The notes under the pieces were generated by a model. That model searched no databases, was not told the origin of the DNA, and saw nothing but the letters and a program-made list of their open reading frames with translations. From Prorocentrum cordatum (Eukaryota; Sar; Dinophyceae; Prorocentrales; Prorocentraceae): 64,000 nt of DNA. Position 1 is the stretch's first letter. Each line of letters starts with the position of its first letter. The translations under genes and the position numbers were made by a program. This document shows positions 55,122-64,000 of this stretch, in pieces. Location: NCBI GenBank assembly GCA_963575745.1, contig CAUYUJ010021671.1, positions 596,039 to 660,038 of the forward strand, read 5' to 3'.

Positions 55122-57500
55122 CAAAGCTCTCGTCTATGACCAGGGATCGCCTGTGGCCGGCGGGTCCGTCACCCCCGAACCTGACCCAAAGGCGGGCCAA
55201 GCGCCCGCATTCGGAAAGCACACGCAGCTGGGACCACGTGGCGTTGGCGAACATGCGCCCGTCTCCCAACATCATGATGTTCCGCTTGGCCCTCGTGATC
55301 GACACGTCCAGCCGCTTGGCGTCATCGACAAAGCCCCAGTTGTGCATCCCGTTGCTCCTGGTGGTCAGCACAATCACGATGTCTGCCCCCCCACCCTGGC
55401 TGGACTCGATGGTAGTGAGCTTGAGGGCCCCACTTTCCATGCGCTTGCCTGCAATCTGCCTGAGACCAGGGAAGGCTGTGCCGATGGCTGTGTGGGAGTT
55501 ACGACCCTCCCGAAAGACGACGGTTTCCCAGCGGTGAGTGTCGACCTCATGCTCTTGGGAGTCTGCTCCAGGGCCGGGGATATCTTGCCCGCTACGACCG
55601 CCACTGCCTTTTCCCTTGCCGGATTCCCCTCTCGTGCCACTCTTCGAGTTCCGAAGGACAGCGCTGAGGTGGCGCGGGCTTTGCGGCCAGCCGTCCATGA
55701 GGATGGCCGTTTGGAGCTGGTAGCCGACGACGATTCGGACGGTGGTGCCTCTTTCAAGCTCGGGGAGGAGTGCCCGCACGATGTCCACAGCCTGCGCTGC
55801 CTCGGGGAGGTTGGCGTAGCCTGGCTGGAGGCCGGACGAAACCTCCCACGAGGGTGTGTCGACTAGCAGGAAGCGGTGCTTGTCGCCGTTCTGCGGAGGA
55901 TCCAACTGCCTGAGGGTCGCGCTGAGGTCGGCCTCGTTGGAACTGGTGAGCTTGGCGAGTTCCGTCAGGCGCCTAGGTTCTCTCTCCGTGGGATGCCTTC
56001 AACTATGGGCCTGTCTCTGAGCGGGTCCATGATGCCGCTCGTCATACCCTTGCCGTAGTAGGCTGCGTTCGGAAAGGCGAGCAGCTGCGGATGCATGCGG
56101 TAGCAAATCGACAGGTGGACCACCGCCGTGTCCTGGCCGCGGAGGGCGTGGAACATCCTGTCAAATATGCTGACACAGAGACCCAGGTCGTTGGCAAGCT
56201 TTGAGAGAACCGTCGGGGGCAGCTGGTTCGGGTCGCCCACCAGTACCAGGGCTCCGCCGCTGTTGATCACGTTCACCATGGACATGAGCGCATGCAGCTC
56301 CGTGGCCTGTCCTGCCTCGTCGATTACCAGGAGGACAATGTGCGGGCTGTCCTTCTGTCCGAGGGCTTCGGCTGCCTCATGTGTGGACATGATCACCCTG
56401 GCATCCCGGAGCAGGTTGGCCTTGAAGGGCTTGAAGTCAGAGCTCTTGTCCCCATCCTGAAACGGGAAGTCTCCGCAGGCGTTCCTGTAGTGGCCCTCTG
56501 GGGTCAGGCCCACAAGCTCCTCGTTGACGCGTTCCTTCATCGCCAGGCGCACGAATTTCCCAGGGAACCCCGTGTCGGGATCGAGACGGAGCCGTAGATG
56601 TGCTTCGGACATTGCCAGGGCGGGCTGGTCGACCGCAGTGTTCGAACCGGCTGCCAGCGCGACTGCTTGGCCCGAACGTAAGCAGCATCCCCACATGTCC
56701 AGGCAGGCGACGGAGAAGGTGGTCTTGCCTGTCCCAGGGGGTCCGTGCACCAGTACGGCATGGTGACGTAGGGTGGCCTGAAGGGCTCTGATCGCGTCGT
56801 TGTTTGGCTTGTGCTTGTCCACCCTTTCGTTAAAGGTCGCCTGGCTAGGTGTGGTGCGCACCCTCTGGAAAACCGACCCCGTCGAGTCTGAGAGCTCGTC
56901 GTCCGAGAACGCCGCCAAACCCAAGGGAAGCGGCGGTTCCTGCTGTAGAAGGCCACGCCGGACAGCCTGGGTAAGGTCAGCGTCGGGGACGTCCATCTCC
57001 AGTGTAGCGGCGGCTCTGGCCCGCAGATTCGCGCCGACTGTGCTGGTACGCTTGAGGTCGTTGGCCGCGCGTCGGTCGGCTCGGGGGGCGCGCAGGAAGG
57101 CCAAGAGGAACGTCAGGGGGGACAATGTGCGAGCAAACAGATCCGCCGCATTCTGCCGGAGGTGGTAAATCTGGTCAAGACCCCAACACTGGCGCCAGCA
57201 CTGGGTGTCGGAGGGGGCCTCGTCCACTCTGCACCAGGGAATGTCGTCACTTGGGGGCCGTGCCGCCTTGGTTTCATCTCCATGAAATGGCCCCCACTTC
57301 CCGCTGTTGTACTGCACGATGCACCTGTCCGAGGGGTACCTGGTGGCCAGGTTGATGCCGAGCACTCTAGCGTCTTTTGGGTGGATGGCGCCGCCCAGGG
57401 AGGGTGGCCACCAGGTCGTGACGTCCGCAATCTTGTCCACTGTGGGGCCGGTGACGGAGATGTACAGATAGATCCTTGCCTTCTTTGTCTCCCTCCTGGG
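55039..57500 (-). CDS. UPF1/SMUBP2-like SF1B helicase
   Basis: All helicase motifs are present in order: Walker A GPPGTGKT (56744-56721), Walker B IDEAGQATE, motif III VGDPNQLPPTVLS, motif IV region YRMHPQLLAFPNAAYYGKG, motif V TIESSQGGGADIV, motif VI RRLDVSITRAKRNIMMLGD. That is the AAA_11/AAA_12 (UPF1, SMUBP2, SEN1) arrangement, which unwinds RNA or DNA 5' to 3'. One frameshift near 55975 separates motif IV from V (IPRREN, then EPRRLTELAKLTSSNEADL). There is no ATG at the start: the frame continues the finger-protein ORF through a shift near 57490. A ~250-residue region of unknown fold precedes Walker A. The preserved catalytic motifs indicate recent selection despite the shifts. Confidence 0.88.
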
Positions 57501-58704
57501 TTCTGGATGCAACCCTGTACCTGGAGGGCCACTCCAGCAGGTAGAGCTCCTTACCCTCTGGGAGGTCCAGCGCGTTTCGCAACTGGAAGGTGCCCAGGTC
57601 GTCCAGGTGCGTATTGCCGTCGATCTTGGTGACACGGACGTCGAGAGCACAGTTGCCTTTCCTGGCCAGGTCTTCGCGCGTGGCCTCTTTCCTGTTGTCC
57701 ACCGTCTCGACTGACGCTTGGCTTTCTACCCAGGCGACTCTCCGAAGTGTCTGCCCACGATCCTGGAGAGTGCAAGGCCACTGTGAGGGGAGCCGGACGG
57801 CATCAGGCAGATCCCCCAGCGCCGCCTTGGGGTGGACTCGCGAGTGTGGTGAATCCACGGGCAAGGAGTAAAGACTGCGTACCTCGGCGGCCGCTTGGAC
57901 TGCCAGCGACTCGTCTAGCTGCCGATCCGAAGGGTCTGGCTGTGATGCCTCTTCTTCGGTTGCCAGTCTCACTACTCGCTGCTGGCTAGGCGGCCCCCAA
58001 GCGGTCGGAGGATGGGGCGGCGGGGGCGGAGGCAAAGGAGGGCCCGAGGATGCTGTGGGCTGCCCAGGCGCGGCGGGCAGTGACCCGACGGTGGACTTTG
58101 CCAACGCATTAGCCCTTCCGCCTACGTCAGGCCCTCGGACGCCTGCCTGTCTAGCCTCGCGGATGCACATCTGGGGCGACCTCGCGCGGTCTGGGTCGAT
58201 TCTCGTGCCTCCCGGGCTACTGTACGTCCAGTCGTCGTCCCAGAGACGGTAGATGACGGGCACATGCAGCGCGTCTTCCGGAATCACCAGACCAGGGAAA
58301 GAGCGGGCGCCGTCGTGGGATACCAAGGGTTGCACGGGTCTCCAGCCTGGCCAGGCCCTCCGCTCGATATGCACACGGTGCACTGCGTCCCAGGTCGATC
58401 CGCCGCACATGCTCCGCAGGTTCCCCGGGGAGACAAAGGTGTTTGCGTCCGGCCACCCGTCGGTGTAGCGCTTCTTCGACATGTCGTAGTGCTTGTCGCT
58501 CAGGAAGTGCCCCGTGTCGTCCACCGGCTCTTGGCAGATCTCGCACCAGTAGGGCCAACCGCCGTTGAAGAAGGCCCAACGCATCCAGGGACAGTGCCGA
58601 GCAAGGGAGACCCGAGAGCCCAGCCTGACTGGCGGGCCGTCTTCACAGTGCGGCAGGCACGAGGGCCAGCGACGGGTGGGACCTTGGTTGTTCCTAGGCC
58701 CCAT
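57485..58704 (-). CDS. C2H2-like finger protein, N-terminus of helicase polyprotein
   Basis: Starts at the ATG at 58704 (MGPRNNQGPTRRWPS), a position conserved in copy B. Residues about 45-80 hold CPWMRWAFFNGGWPYWCEIC and two histidines (C-x2-C-x8-H-x5-H spacing). Then come conserved aromatic blocks (FVSPGNLRSM, WPGWRPVQPL, IYRLWDDDWTYSSPGGTRID), a Pro-rich linker, and AAAEVRSLYSLPVDSP. The frame runs 40 codons past a shift at about 57490, after which the homologous continuation lies in the helicase frame. A finger ahead of a UPF1-like helicase parallels UPF1, whose own N-terminal zinc domain is a different fold. Confidence 0.75.
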
Positions 58705-58739
58705 CGTGTGCCGAGGAGACCCAGGGAGCGTCCGGTAAA

Positions 58740-58765
58740 ACCCAGGGAGGCAGCTGAAGGCTGCA
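58740..58765. repeat. 26-bp direct repeat, 5' copy
   Basis: Identical to 51019-51044. Lies between the RNase H stop (58801) and the finger-protein ATG (58704). On the minus strand it supplies a TGCAGCCTTCAG stretch that could serve as a trans-splice acceptor for the second cistron (inference). Confidence 0.8.
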
Positions 58766-58800
58766 AGCAGTATGACCTTAGCGCGTCGGATCGGGAGCGA

Positions 58801-61800
58801 TCAGGGGTGATGAGGAGGAGGGAGGTTTTCGAGAGCGTCCACAGCCTGGGCGACCTGGTCCAAGTCGCGGAGGTCAGTCCCCGCAGCGGGGAAGAGAGGG
58901 GGAGTGGGGCGATCAGTGTTTTCCCACACAACCCAGGTGGTGACCGTATGATCACCGGCGCGATTGAGGGCGCTGGCCCAAAAGACCCCTAACGTGGCTA
59001 GGCGGTCAGCCGCTCTGTTGAGCCGCCGTCGCACTGCCTGCCATGTGAGGGCCCATCCCGAATCGCTGGCCTGTCTCAGGACAAAGTCCATCTGTTGTGC
59101 TAGGTGGAGCCGCCGATAGCGACTTGTGCCGGCCCCGTATCGCATGGCGGCAAGGTTGTCCCCGACCACCCTGGCGCCCCGGAGCGCGTCTTCAACGTGT
59201 GGGAGCAGGGCGAGACCGGCTCTGCACCCCGAGGCCTCGGCCGTCTGCGCATTGTCACAGCCTGGCCCAAAAGACCCCTAACGTGGCTAGGCGGTCAGCC
59301 GCTCTGTTGAGCCGCCGTCGCACTGCCTGCCATGTGAGGGCCCATCCCGAATCGCTGGCCTGTCTCAGGACAAAGTCCATCTGTTGTGCTAGGTGGAGCC
59401 GCCGATAGCGACTTGTGCCGGCCCCGTATCGCATGGCGGCAAGGTTGTCCCCGACCACCCTGGCGCCCCGGAGCGCGTCTTCAACGTGTGGGAGCAGGGC
59501 GAGACCGGCTCTGCACCCCGAGGCCTCGGCCGTCTGCGCATTGTCACAGCCTGGGAGGGCCACCGCAGCGACCGCCACGACGCGCGGGTAGCCGCGGCGT
59601 GGGTCATGTCTCCACAGAACGGCCGCCGCCCCAGAGACCTTGTCTCCTTCTCCAATCCGCCGAGCCCCTCCGTCGAACGTGAACTCGTAAGGCCATTGGG
59701 CAGAGTCGGCGGCGGGGAGCGGTGAGTCTCTGACCGTGATTTCCTCGCCACTGCCCATGCCCCTGCCAGCTCTGAGCACTAGGGTGTGTTGGTCACAGAG
59801 CCTGCAATAAGTTTTGGTCCAAAGGGCGCTGGGATTCCTGTCCGTCCTGGGGCATGGAAACCAGCCCTGTCCAGGGGGCATCCAGCCCGCTCTGGGGTCA
59901 ACGGCTTGGAGGACTGCGAGCCTATCGCCACTAGGTGTGGCTCTCGTGGTGACAGGTAGGCGCCGAATTTCCCCCCCGGCGCGCGGTGCTTGACTGCCCA
60001 AGCGAGGTCCGGCGGCACCGCAAATGCGCCGTAAGTGCGGCCCTTGGGGGTTGCACAGCTGGCAGACGTCGAGCATAGAAGCCCAGACTGCGGTTTCGTC
60101 AGCCGGGGCGACGGGAGGCTGCCCTTCATGCCAGTCATCATCATCTTCGTCGTCGCCCTGTACGTCGGTGTCGGGGACAACGATACCCTGGACAATGAGT
60201 CTGGCGGCTTCCTCCGCACCCGTGGGGGTGCAGTCCAAATTCACGCAGTACCTGAAGGAGATCTGGTGCAAAAGCCGACAGATTCGCCTCTGGTGTTGAC
60301 CTCGAGTGCACATCGCCGTGGCCAGGTCTCTGGGATGGTCCGGGGCTCTGGTTCTTTCCCAGGCCAGGGCGGCCGCGGGGCACCAGCACCACACGTGCTC
60401 GGTCGTGGCCTCTCCAAGGCCGCAGAGTGGACAGACTCCGTAGAGCCCTTGCCGAATAAGGACCTGGATGCTGGCCTGGTGCCTTCTACGCTCGGCCGCT
60501 AGGACGCGAAGGTCTTCGGGGAGGGCGTCATCGTCCAGAAGGGGCCAGAGCGCGGCCTCACCCGTCCAGGTCCTAAGGCAGGTGTCACACCAGGCCTGTC
60601 CGTCGTCTCGCTGTCCCGCAGTGAGCCAGACTCTCTCGGCGGGTCTGCCGCAGCTGCACTGGTGGGGGATCCTGTCGGCATCGCTTCGCCGCCGTGCGGA
60701 GCCGGGCAGGCCGTTGGCCAGAAGCCGGAGGACGTGGTGCGCCTCGGTGAAGGATGCACAGTGTTGCAAGAGGGACCATTCAGCGCCATCTGTCTGTGCC
60801 CACCTGCGTTCGTCACAGGTTGCAGTGAACCGTTTGTCCACGATGTGCCCATGTAGCTGCGACCAGGCCGCGGCGTAGACCACCCGACCGAAGTCGCGAG
60901 CGCGCACTCGAGCAAGCTCCCTCATCGCCCTATTGAAAAGGTCGGCTGCCCTGGAGTCGGTCAGAACCTTGGAGCCGGGTCTAAAGGGCCCTTGCCGCGG
61001 CGGAAATTCCCGGGCCCATTTCCCGAGTTTGTTCCACCTCCTTCCGGCCTTCTGTCGTGACTGGGGCGGGCCCCACAGGTCATCAAGGAAGACGGCTCTA
61101 GCTGCGATCGCGCGCGCGGTGGCAACAGGGCACTTGGGGCAACCCGGGACCTGAAACCGGATGCCCAGGCCAGTGAGAACGTTGTCGGGAATCCAAGAGG
61201 CCGAGGCCAGGCCGAGAGCAACCCTAAGGTGAGCACGCAGCGCCCTCTCCTGAACGGCGTCGGGGAGAGAGTAGTGCGAGGGGTAGGGGGTGAGCCCGAT
61301 CAGATATGCATTCCAGGCAAGGGCGGTCTTGTTCGGCGACATGTTGGCCAAGTGTAGGGCCATGGCTCTGTCCCGGAGTTTGGGAAGCGGTTTGCCCCAG
61401 GCGCCAGCTACGAGGGCATCGAGTTGTCCTCGGGTCATGGCGCCCCCGGGCGGTAGCGCCTCTCCTTCGGCCGCCCGAGATACAACGCAGGCGCCGAGGT
61501 AGGGCCACTGGGGCCTCACAGCGGATGCGCCGAAGGGAGTGTAATCCATGGCACATCTCCACCACTCATGGTTGCTGGCTGGGACCAGGGCCGTTTTGAA
61601 ATTGCACCTGCAAGGGCAGGACCATGGGGTACACTGAGCGGCGGTGTCTGGTCCTCCGACCCGGCTGATCATGTCCAATATGAGTGTATCCGGAAGGCCG
61701 GTGACTCTCGTCGTGGCGCCATTGTCAGTGAAATCCAAGGGGGCAGTGGCCAGGAGTTGCCTGACGTTGACCCTGCTCGGTGCCTCGACTCCTCTGCACT

Positions 61801-62850
61801 TGTGGGCCTCCACCAGGAGTCCCGCAGCCCTTGCAAGCCACGGCAGCGCAATGCCAGCACGGAGTGATTGAGCTGTGGCACCTGGCAGCGCAGCCAGGTC
61901 GTCCACGTGCGTCGGGTCGTCCGATCCCATGATTTTTTCAAGGGCGCAGATGAGGGGGTCGTAGCCAAGGCACCAGAGGAGCGGGGAGGCAGTGCCCCCC
62001 ATTCCGATGGAGCGAAGGAGCCCCCTTATCCTGCTCTTATACTTTCCGTTGCAGGTGCGCACGCTTCTGCAGCTGACCAGGGCGTCCACTGAGTGAAGAA
62101 GCCAGCTGGGGAGTTGCCATCGATCCGTCAACTGCCCCATCCACTGCAAGGATATACGCTCAAAGGCTTTGTTTTGGTCGCAGAAGAGGACGGCCGTGCT
62201 GGGGGCCGGGCCCAGGGATCGAGCAGCGTCTTGTGTACTGGTCCACGGCCACCTGGTGCTCGCCTAGCAAGGCTGCCCGCATTGGCCCAGGTTCGGTGTC
62301 GGGCACCGGGTCCAGGGCAAGGCGGTTAGTGGCAGCTGTGATGTTGGGGCCACACTGCCCCCCTCGCTTGGCCGCTTGATTAGGGCTGAGTCTGGGCTCG
62401 ATCACCGGACCTAGCTGGTCAGCAACGGTCGCGCCGTGCAGTCTCCGTAGGCAGGCGGGGAGCTGCAAGGGTCGCACGTCGCTGGGCATTTCGGCAGCGG
62501 CCTTTTTGCCAATCCAGACCAGCAAATCGATGGGAGGGCCTAGGACCAGGTCGATAAGATCCGGGTTCAGGTCAGCAGCATGCCAGGCCTGCGCGAGCAG
62601 GCAGGCAACGAAGCGGGCCCCAGGGTGGCACAGTTCATGCGGTTCCCCATCCACCCCAGGAGCACTACCACTTGGGCCCAGGACGAGAGAGGCAATCCTG
62701 CCCCACTGCGGGTTGGGGGAGTCCGGGAACTGCCCGAGTTCTTTGTGCCGGAAATATTCGTCGAGGATTCGGTCCGCGGCTGGGGGAAGGGGGGGAGCAG
62801 TTCCCACAGGTCCGGTGTGACAGCTTTTCTGTCACGAAATTTGTCGTGAC
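58801..62850 (-). CDS. Reverse transcriptase-RNase H polyprotein
   Basis: RT motifs in order: PSGSAPGVDGEPHELCHPGA (motif 1), RPLQLPACLRRLHGATVADQ, motif A AVLFCDQNKAFERIS (about 62190), motif B GMGGTASPLLW, motif C THVDDLAAL (H in place of the usual Y/F), and a motif D-like LLVEAHKCRGVE. A frameshift near 62215 splits motif A from the upstream part. A CPLCGLGEATTEHVWCWC knuckle (CCHC) follows. RNase H occupies about 823-960 of the long frame, with D, E, D, D in FTFDGG, TAEASG, VVGDN and NRAADRL. The 289-bp tandem duplication truncates this frame; the original tail (ASALNRAGDHT...LENLPPPHHP, stop at 58801) is intact in the second copy. No apurinic endonuclease is visible upstream, so the element is either 5'-truncated or lacks one. 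Confidence 0.88.
58973..59550. repeat. 289-bp tandem duplication in RNase H
   Basis: 58973-59261 is repeated as 59262-59550 (both begin CTGGCCCAAAAGACCCCTAA). 289 is not a multiple of three, so the polyprotein stops shortly after entering the second copy. A short CTGG microhomology marks the junction. Confidence 0.92.
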
Positions 62851-62947
62851 AGTATTTGGTCACGCGCAGTAGATGCTAGCAGGCAGTGGCAACATTTTGC
62901 CACGCCATTTTCCGTGATCGCTGTTTTCTGTGCGCAACGCACAGAAA
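62818..62947. repeat. Three consecutive perfect stem-loops
   Basis: Stem 1: CTGTCACGA/TCGTGACAG (62829-62852), with an alternative pairing GTGACAG/CTGTCAC just 5'. Stem 2: GTGGCAA/TTGCCAC around CATT (62886-62903). Stem 3: TTTCTGTGCG/CGCACAGAAA around CAA (62925-62947). They lie upstream of the first RT motif and differ in sequence. Confidence 0.8.
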
Positions 62948-63223
62948 GTTTTATTGTCCATTTTCTGTTGCATCTTAAATGTAATACATGAATGTCGCGC
63001 GCGATGCCATCGCATGTTAATCATTGCAGCAGTTCGATTCGCATGGGTGTCAATCGTTATGATTTTCTTGCGTTAGTTGCGGATAAGAGCGAGGTTATGA
63101 CATGGCTGCGGCAACGCAAGTGCAAATCACATGCGAGCCGCGGGCCACGGTACGCGTCGCGAGCGAGACGCGGGCAGGTCGCGAGCGGCTCGAAATGCAA
63201 ATCACGAAATTGCCCAACATAAC
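62948..63223. other. No gene recognised
   Basis: Lower-GC sequence upstream of the retroelement. No frame with a domain. Confidence 0.4.
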
Positions 63224-63480
63224 GCGGAGGAGGGAGAGGAGGGAGAGGAGGGAGTGGAAGAGGAGGACGAGGCGGAGGGCGAGGACAAGGAGGATTAGGA
63301 AGAGGAGGACAAGGATTGAAATGGAGATAAGGATGGAACGGGGGAGGAGGAGGAGGAGGAAGAAGAGGAGGAGGAGACGGAGATGGAGGAGGAAGACAAG
63401 GAAGAAGAGGGAATGAGAAAGAGAAGAAGGAGGAGGAGGAGGAGGAGGAGGAGGAGGCGGAAGAGGAGGAAGAGGAGGCG
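63224..63480 (+). repeat. GGA/GAG microsatellite
   Basis: Purine-rich GGA/AGG repeat with GAC and GGC interruptions. Overlapping long frames on both strands are artefacts. Confidence 0.9.
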
Positions 63481-63601
63481 GCGGCGACGGCGGGCGCCCT
63501 CGAGGCGGCGCGCCCCCGGGGCCAGAACGCGTCCACAACTAGCGAGCGACGAAGCGCCCACCTCGCATCGAGGGCGCCAGGCCAGCAAGCCACATCACCG
63601 C

Positions 63602-63643
63602 CGCGTCACCGATGTCACCGACATCGGTGACATCGGTGACGCG
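63602..63643. repeat. 42-bp palindrome built from GTCACCGA
   Basis: The left arm CGCGTCACCGATGTCACCGA (63602-63621) and its exact complement (63624-63643) enclose CA. The arm is itself a direct repeat of GTCACCGA, the same core as satellite C at 29.5-30.2 kb. Confidence 0.9.
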
Positions 63644-64000
63644 CCAGATGCGACCTGGCTGGCGTCCTTCAGCGGGGCGGTGCGTTTCGGTGATCGTTGT
63701 CGGATGGTTGCGCGCAGGGCGCGCGCCATCAAAGCGACGGTGGGCAGGCGGACGAACTTGCAACAGTATCAGCGATGCGATCGGGGACCCAAAACTTAAG
63801 AACCTGAGGCATCATGCATCGATTCGACGCCACAAATGCGCACCAAGTGACACCGACACATGTTATTCAAACGTCGGGTTCCCCCATCTTCGTCGTTGCC
63901 CCTTCGTTCCCCCGTCTCCCCCTCATCTGCCTCCTCATCCCCCTTCATCCCCTCCTCCTCCTCATTGTCCTTCTTTTCCTCCTCCTCCTCCTCGTCACCA
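63644..64000. other. No gene; CCT microsatellite from 63920
   Basis: Unique-looking sequence followed by pyrimidine-rich CCT repeat running off the window end. Confidence 0.5.

Larger units (their letters stand above)
51019..62850 (-). mobile_element. Helicase-bearing retroelement, copy A
   Basis: An 11.8-kb minus-strand unit: RT, CCHC knuckle, RNase H, finger protein, SF1B helicase, unknown 1172-codon protein, then an Arg/Trp/Ser-rich tail. The 5' border is uncertain (the frame opens at about 62850 and an endonuclease domain is missing). The 3' border is somewhere between 51.1 and 49.3 kb. Membership of the helicase in the element is inferred from common strand, close spacing and the preserved order in copy B. 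Confidence 0.7.

Noticed and set aside
55039-58704. Origin of the finger-plus-UPF1-like helicase from an RNA virus (nidovirus-type order)
   Set aside because: The linked RT and RNase H, and the second copy with the same order, fit a retroelement better. The finger is C2H2-like, not the multi-zinc domain of those viruses.

Overview
This window is nuclear DNA of a dinoflagellate, most likely a GC-rich core species of the Prorocentrum type (genus is inference). The decisive evidence is the dinoflagellate trans-spliced leader (DinoSL). It is fossilised in genomic DNA three times: minus strand, 17232-17253 (exact), 32809-32830 (exact) and 37845-37867 (one extra T). Each copy sits at the 5' end of a minus-strand retrocopy. 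Other dinoflagellate traits are high GC, extreme microsatellite content, dispersed satellites and several decayed LINE-like elements. There are no bacterial operons, tRNA, rRNA or CRISPR arrays that I can support.

Layout. 1-14.7 kb is almost gene-free: a 194-bp MITE, satellites A and B, CCT and CAT microsatellites (about 1.5 kb of CAT/ATC), GATCGATA-type arrays and hairpins. 14.7-17.25 kb is a textbook SL retrogene coding for a methyltransferase fused to a TauD-like Fe(II)/2-oxoglutarate dioxygenase, with a poly(A) remnant and an 18-bp target-site duplication. 17.3-21.8 kb is CTTGGG-rich repeat with a family of short palindromes, interrupted by a 5'-truncated retrotransposon fragment (RT end, zinc knuckle, possible restriction-like endonuclease). 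22.4-24.3 kb is a frameshifted copy of a multicopy dinoflagellate transposon-like protein. 24.3-31.4 kb is again repeats, including a 307-bp foldback element and inverted copies of satellite B.

31.4-32.8 kb is a second SL retrocopy (zinc-finger plus coiled-coil protein, ORF1-like). 36.1-37.9 kb is a third (hydrophobic tandem-repeat protein, broken) with its own 18-bp duplication. 38.5-45.7 kb holds unknown fragments and at least two decayed LINEs.

45.9-62.85 kb is the most interesting part. Two diverged copies of one retroelement family lie on the minus strand. The long copy (51.0-62.85 kb) reads, 5' to 3': reverse transcriptase, CCHC knuckle, RNase H, a separate ORF with a C2H2-like finger, a complete UPF1/SMUBP2-like SF1B helicase, and an unknown protein of up to 1172 codons. 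The short copy (45.9-47.65 kb) keeps the same RNase H to finger-protein order at clearly diverged sequence. That argues the finger/helicase module belongs to the element and is not a chance neighbour. I know of no described LINE-like element with a UPF1-type helicase. The long copy has several frameshifts and two small tandem duplications, so this copy is probably inactive.

All recognisable genes are on the minus strand. Most other open frames in the window are translations of microsatellites.
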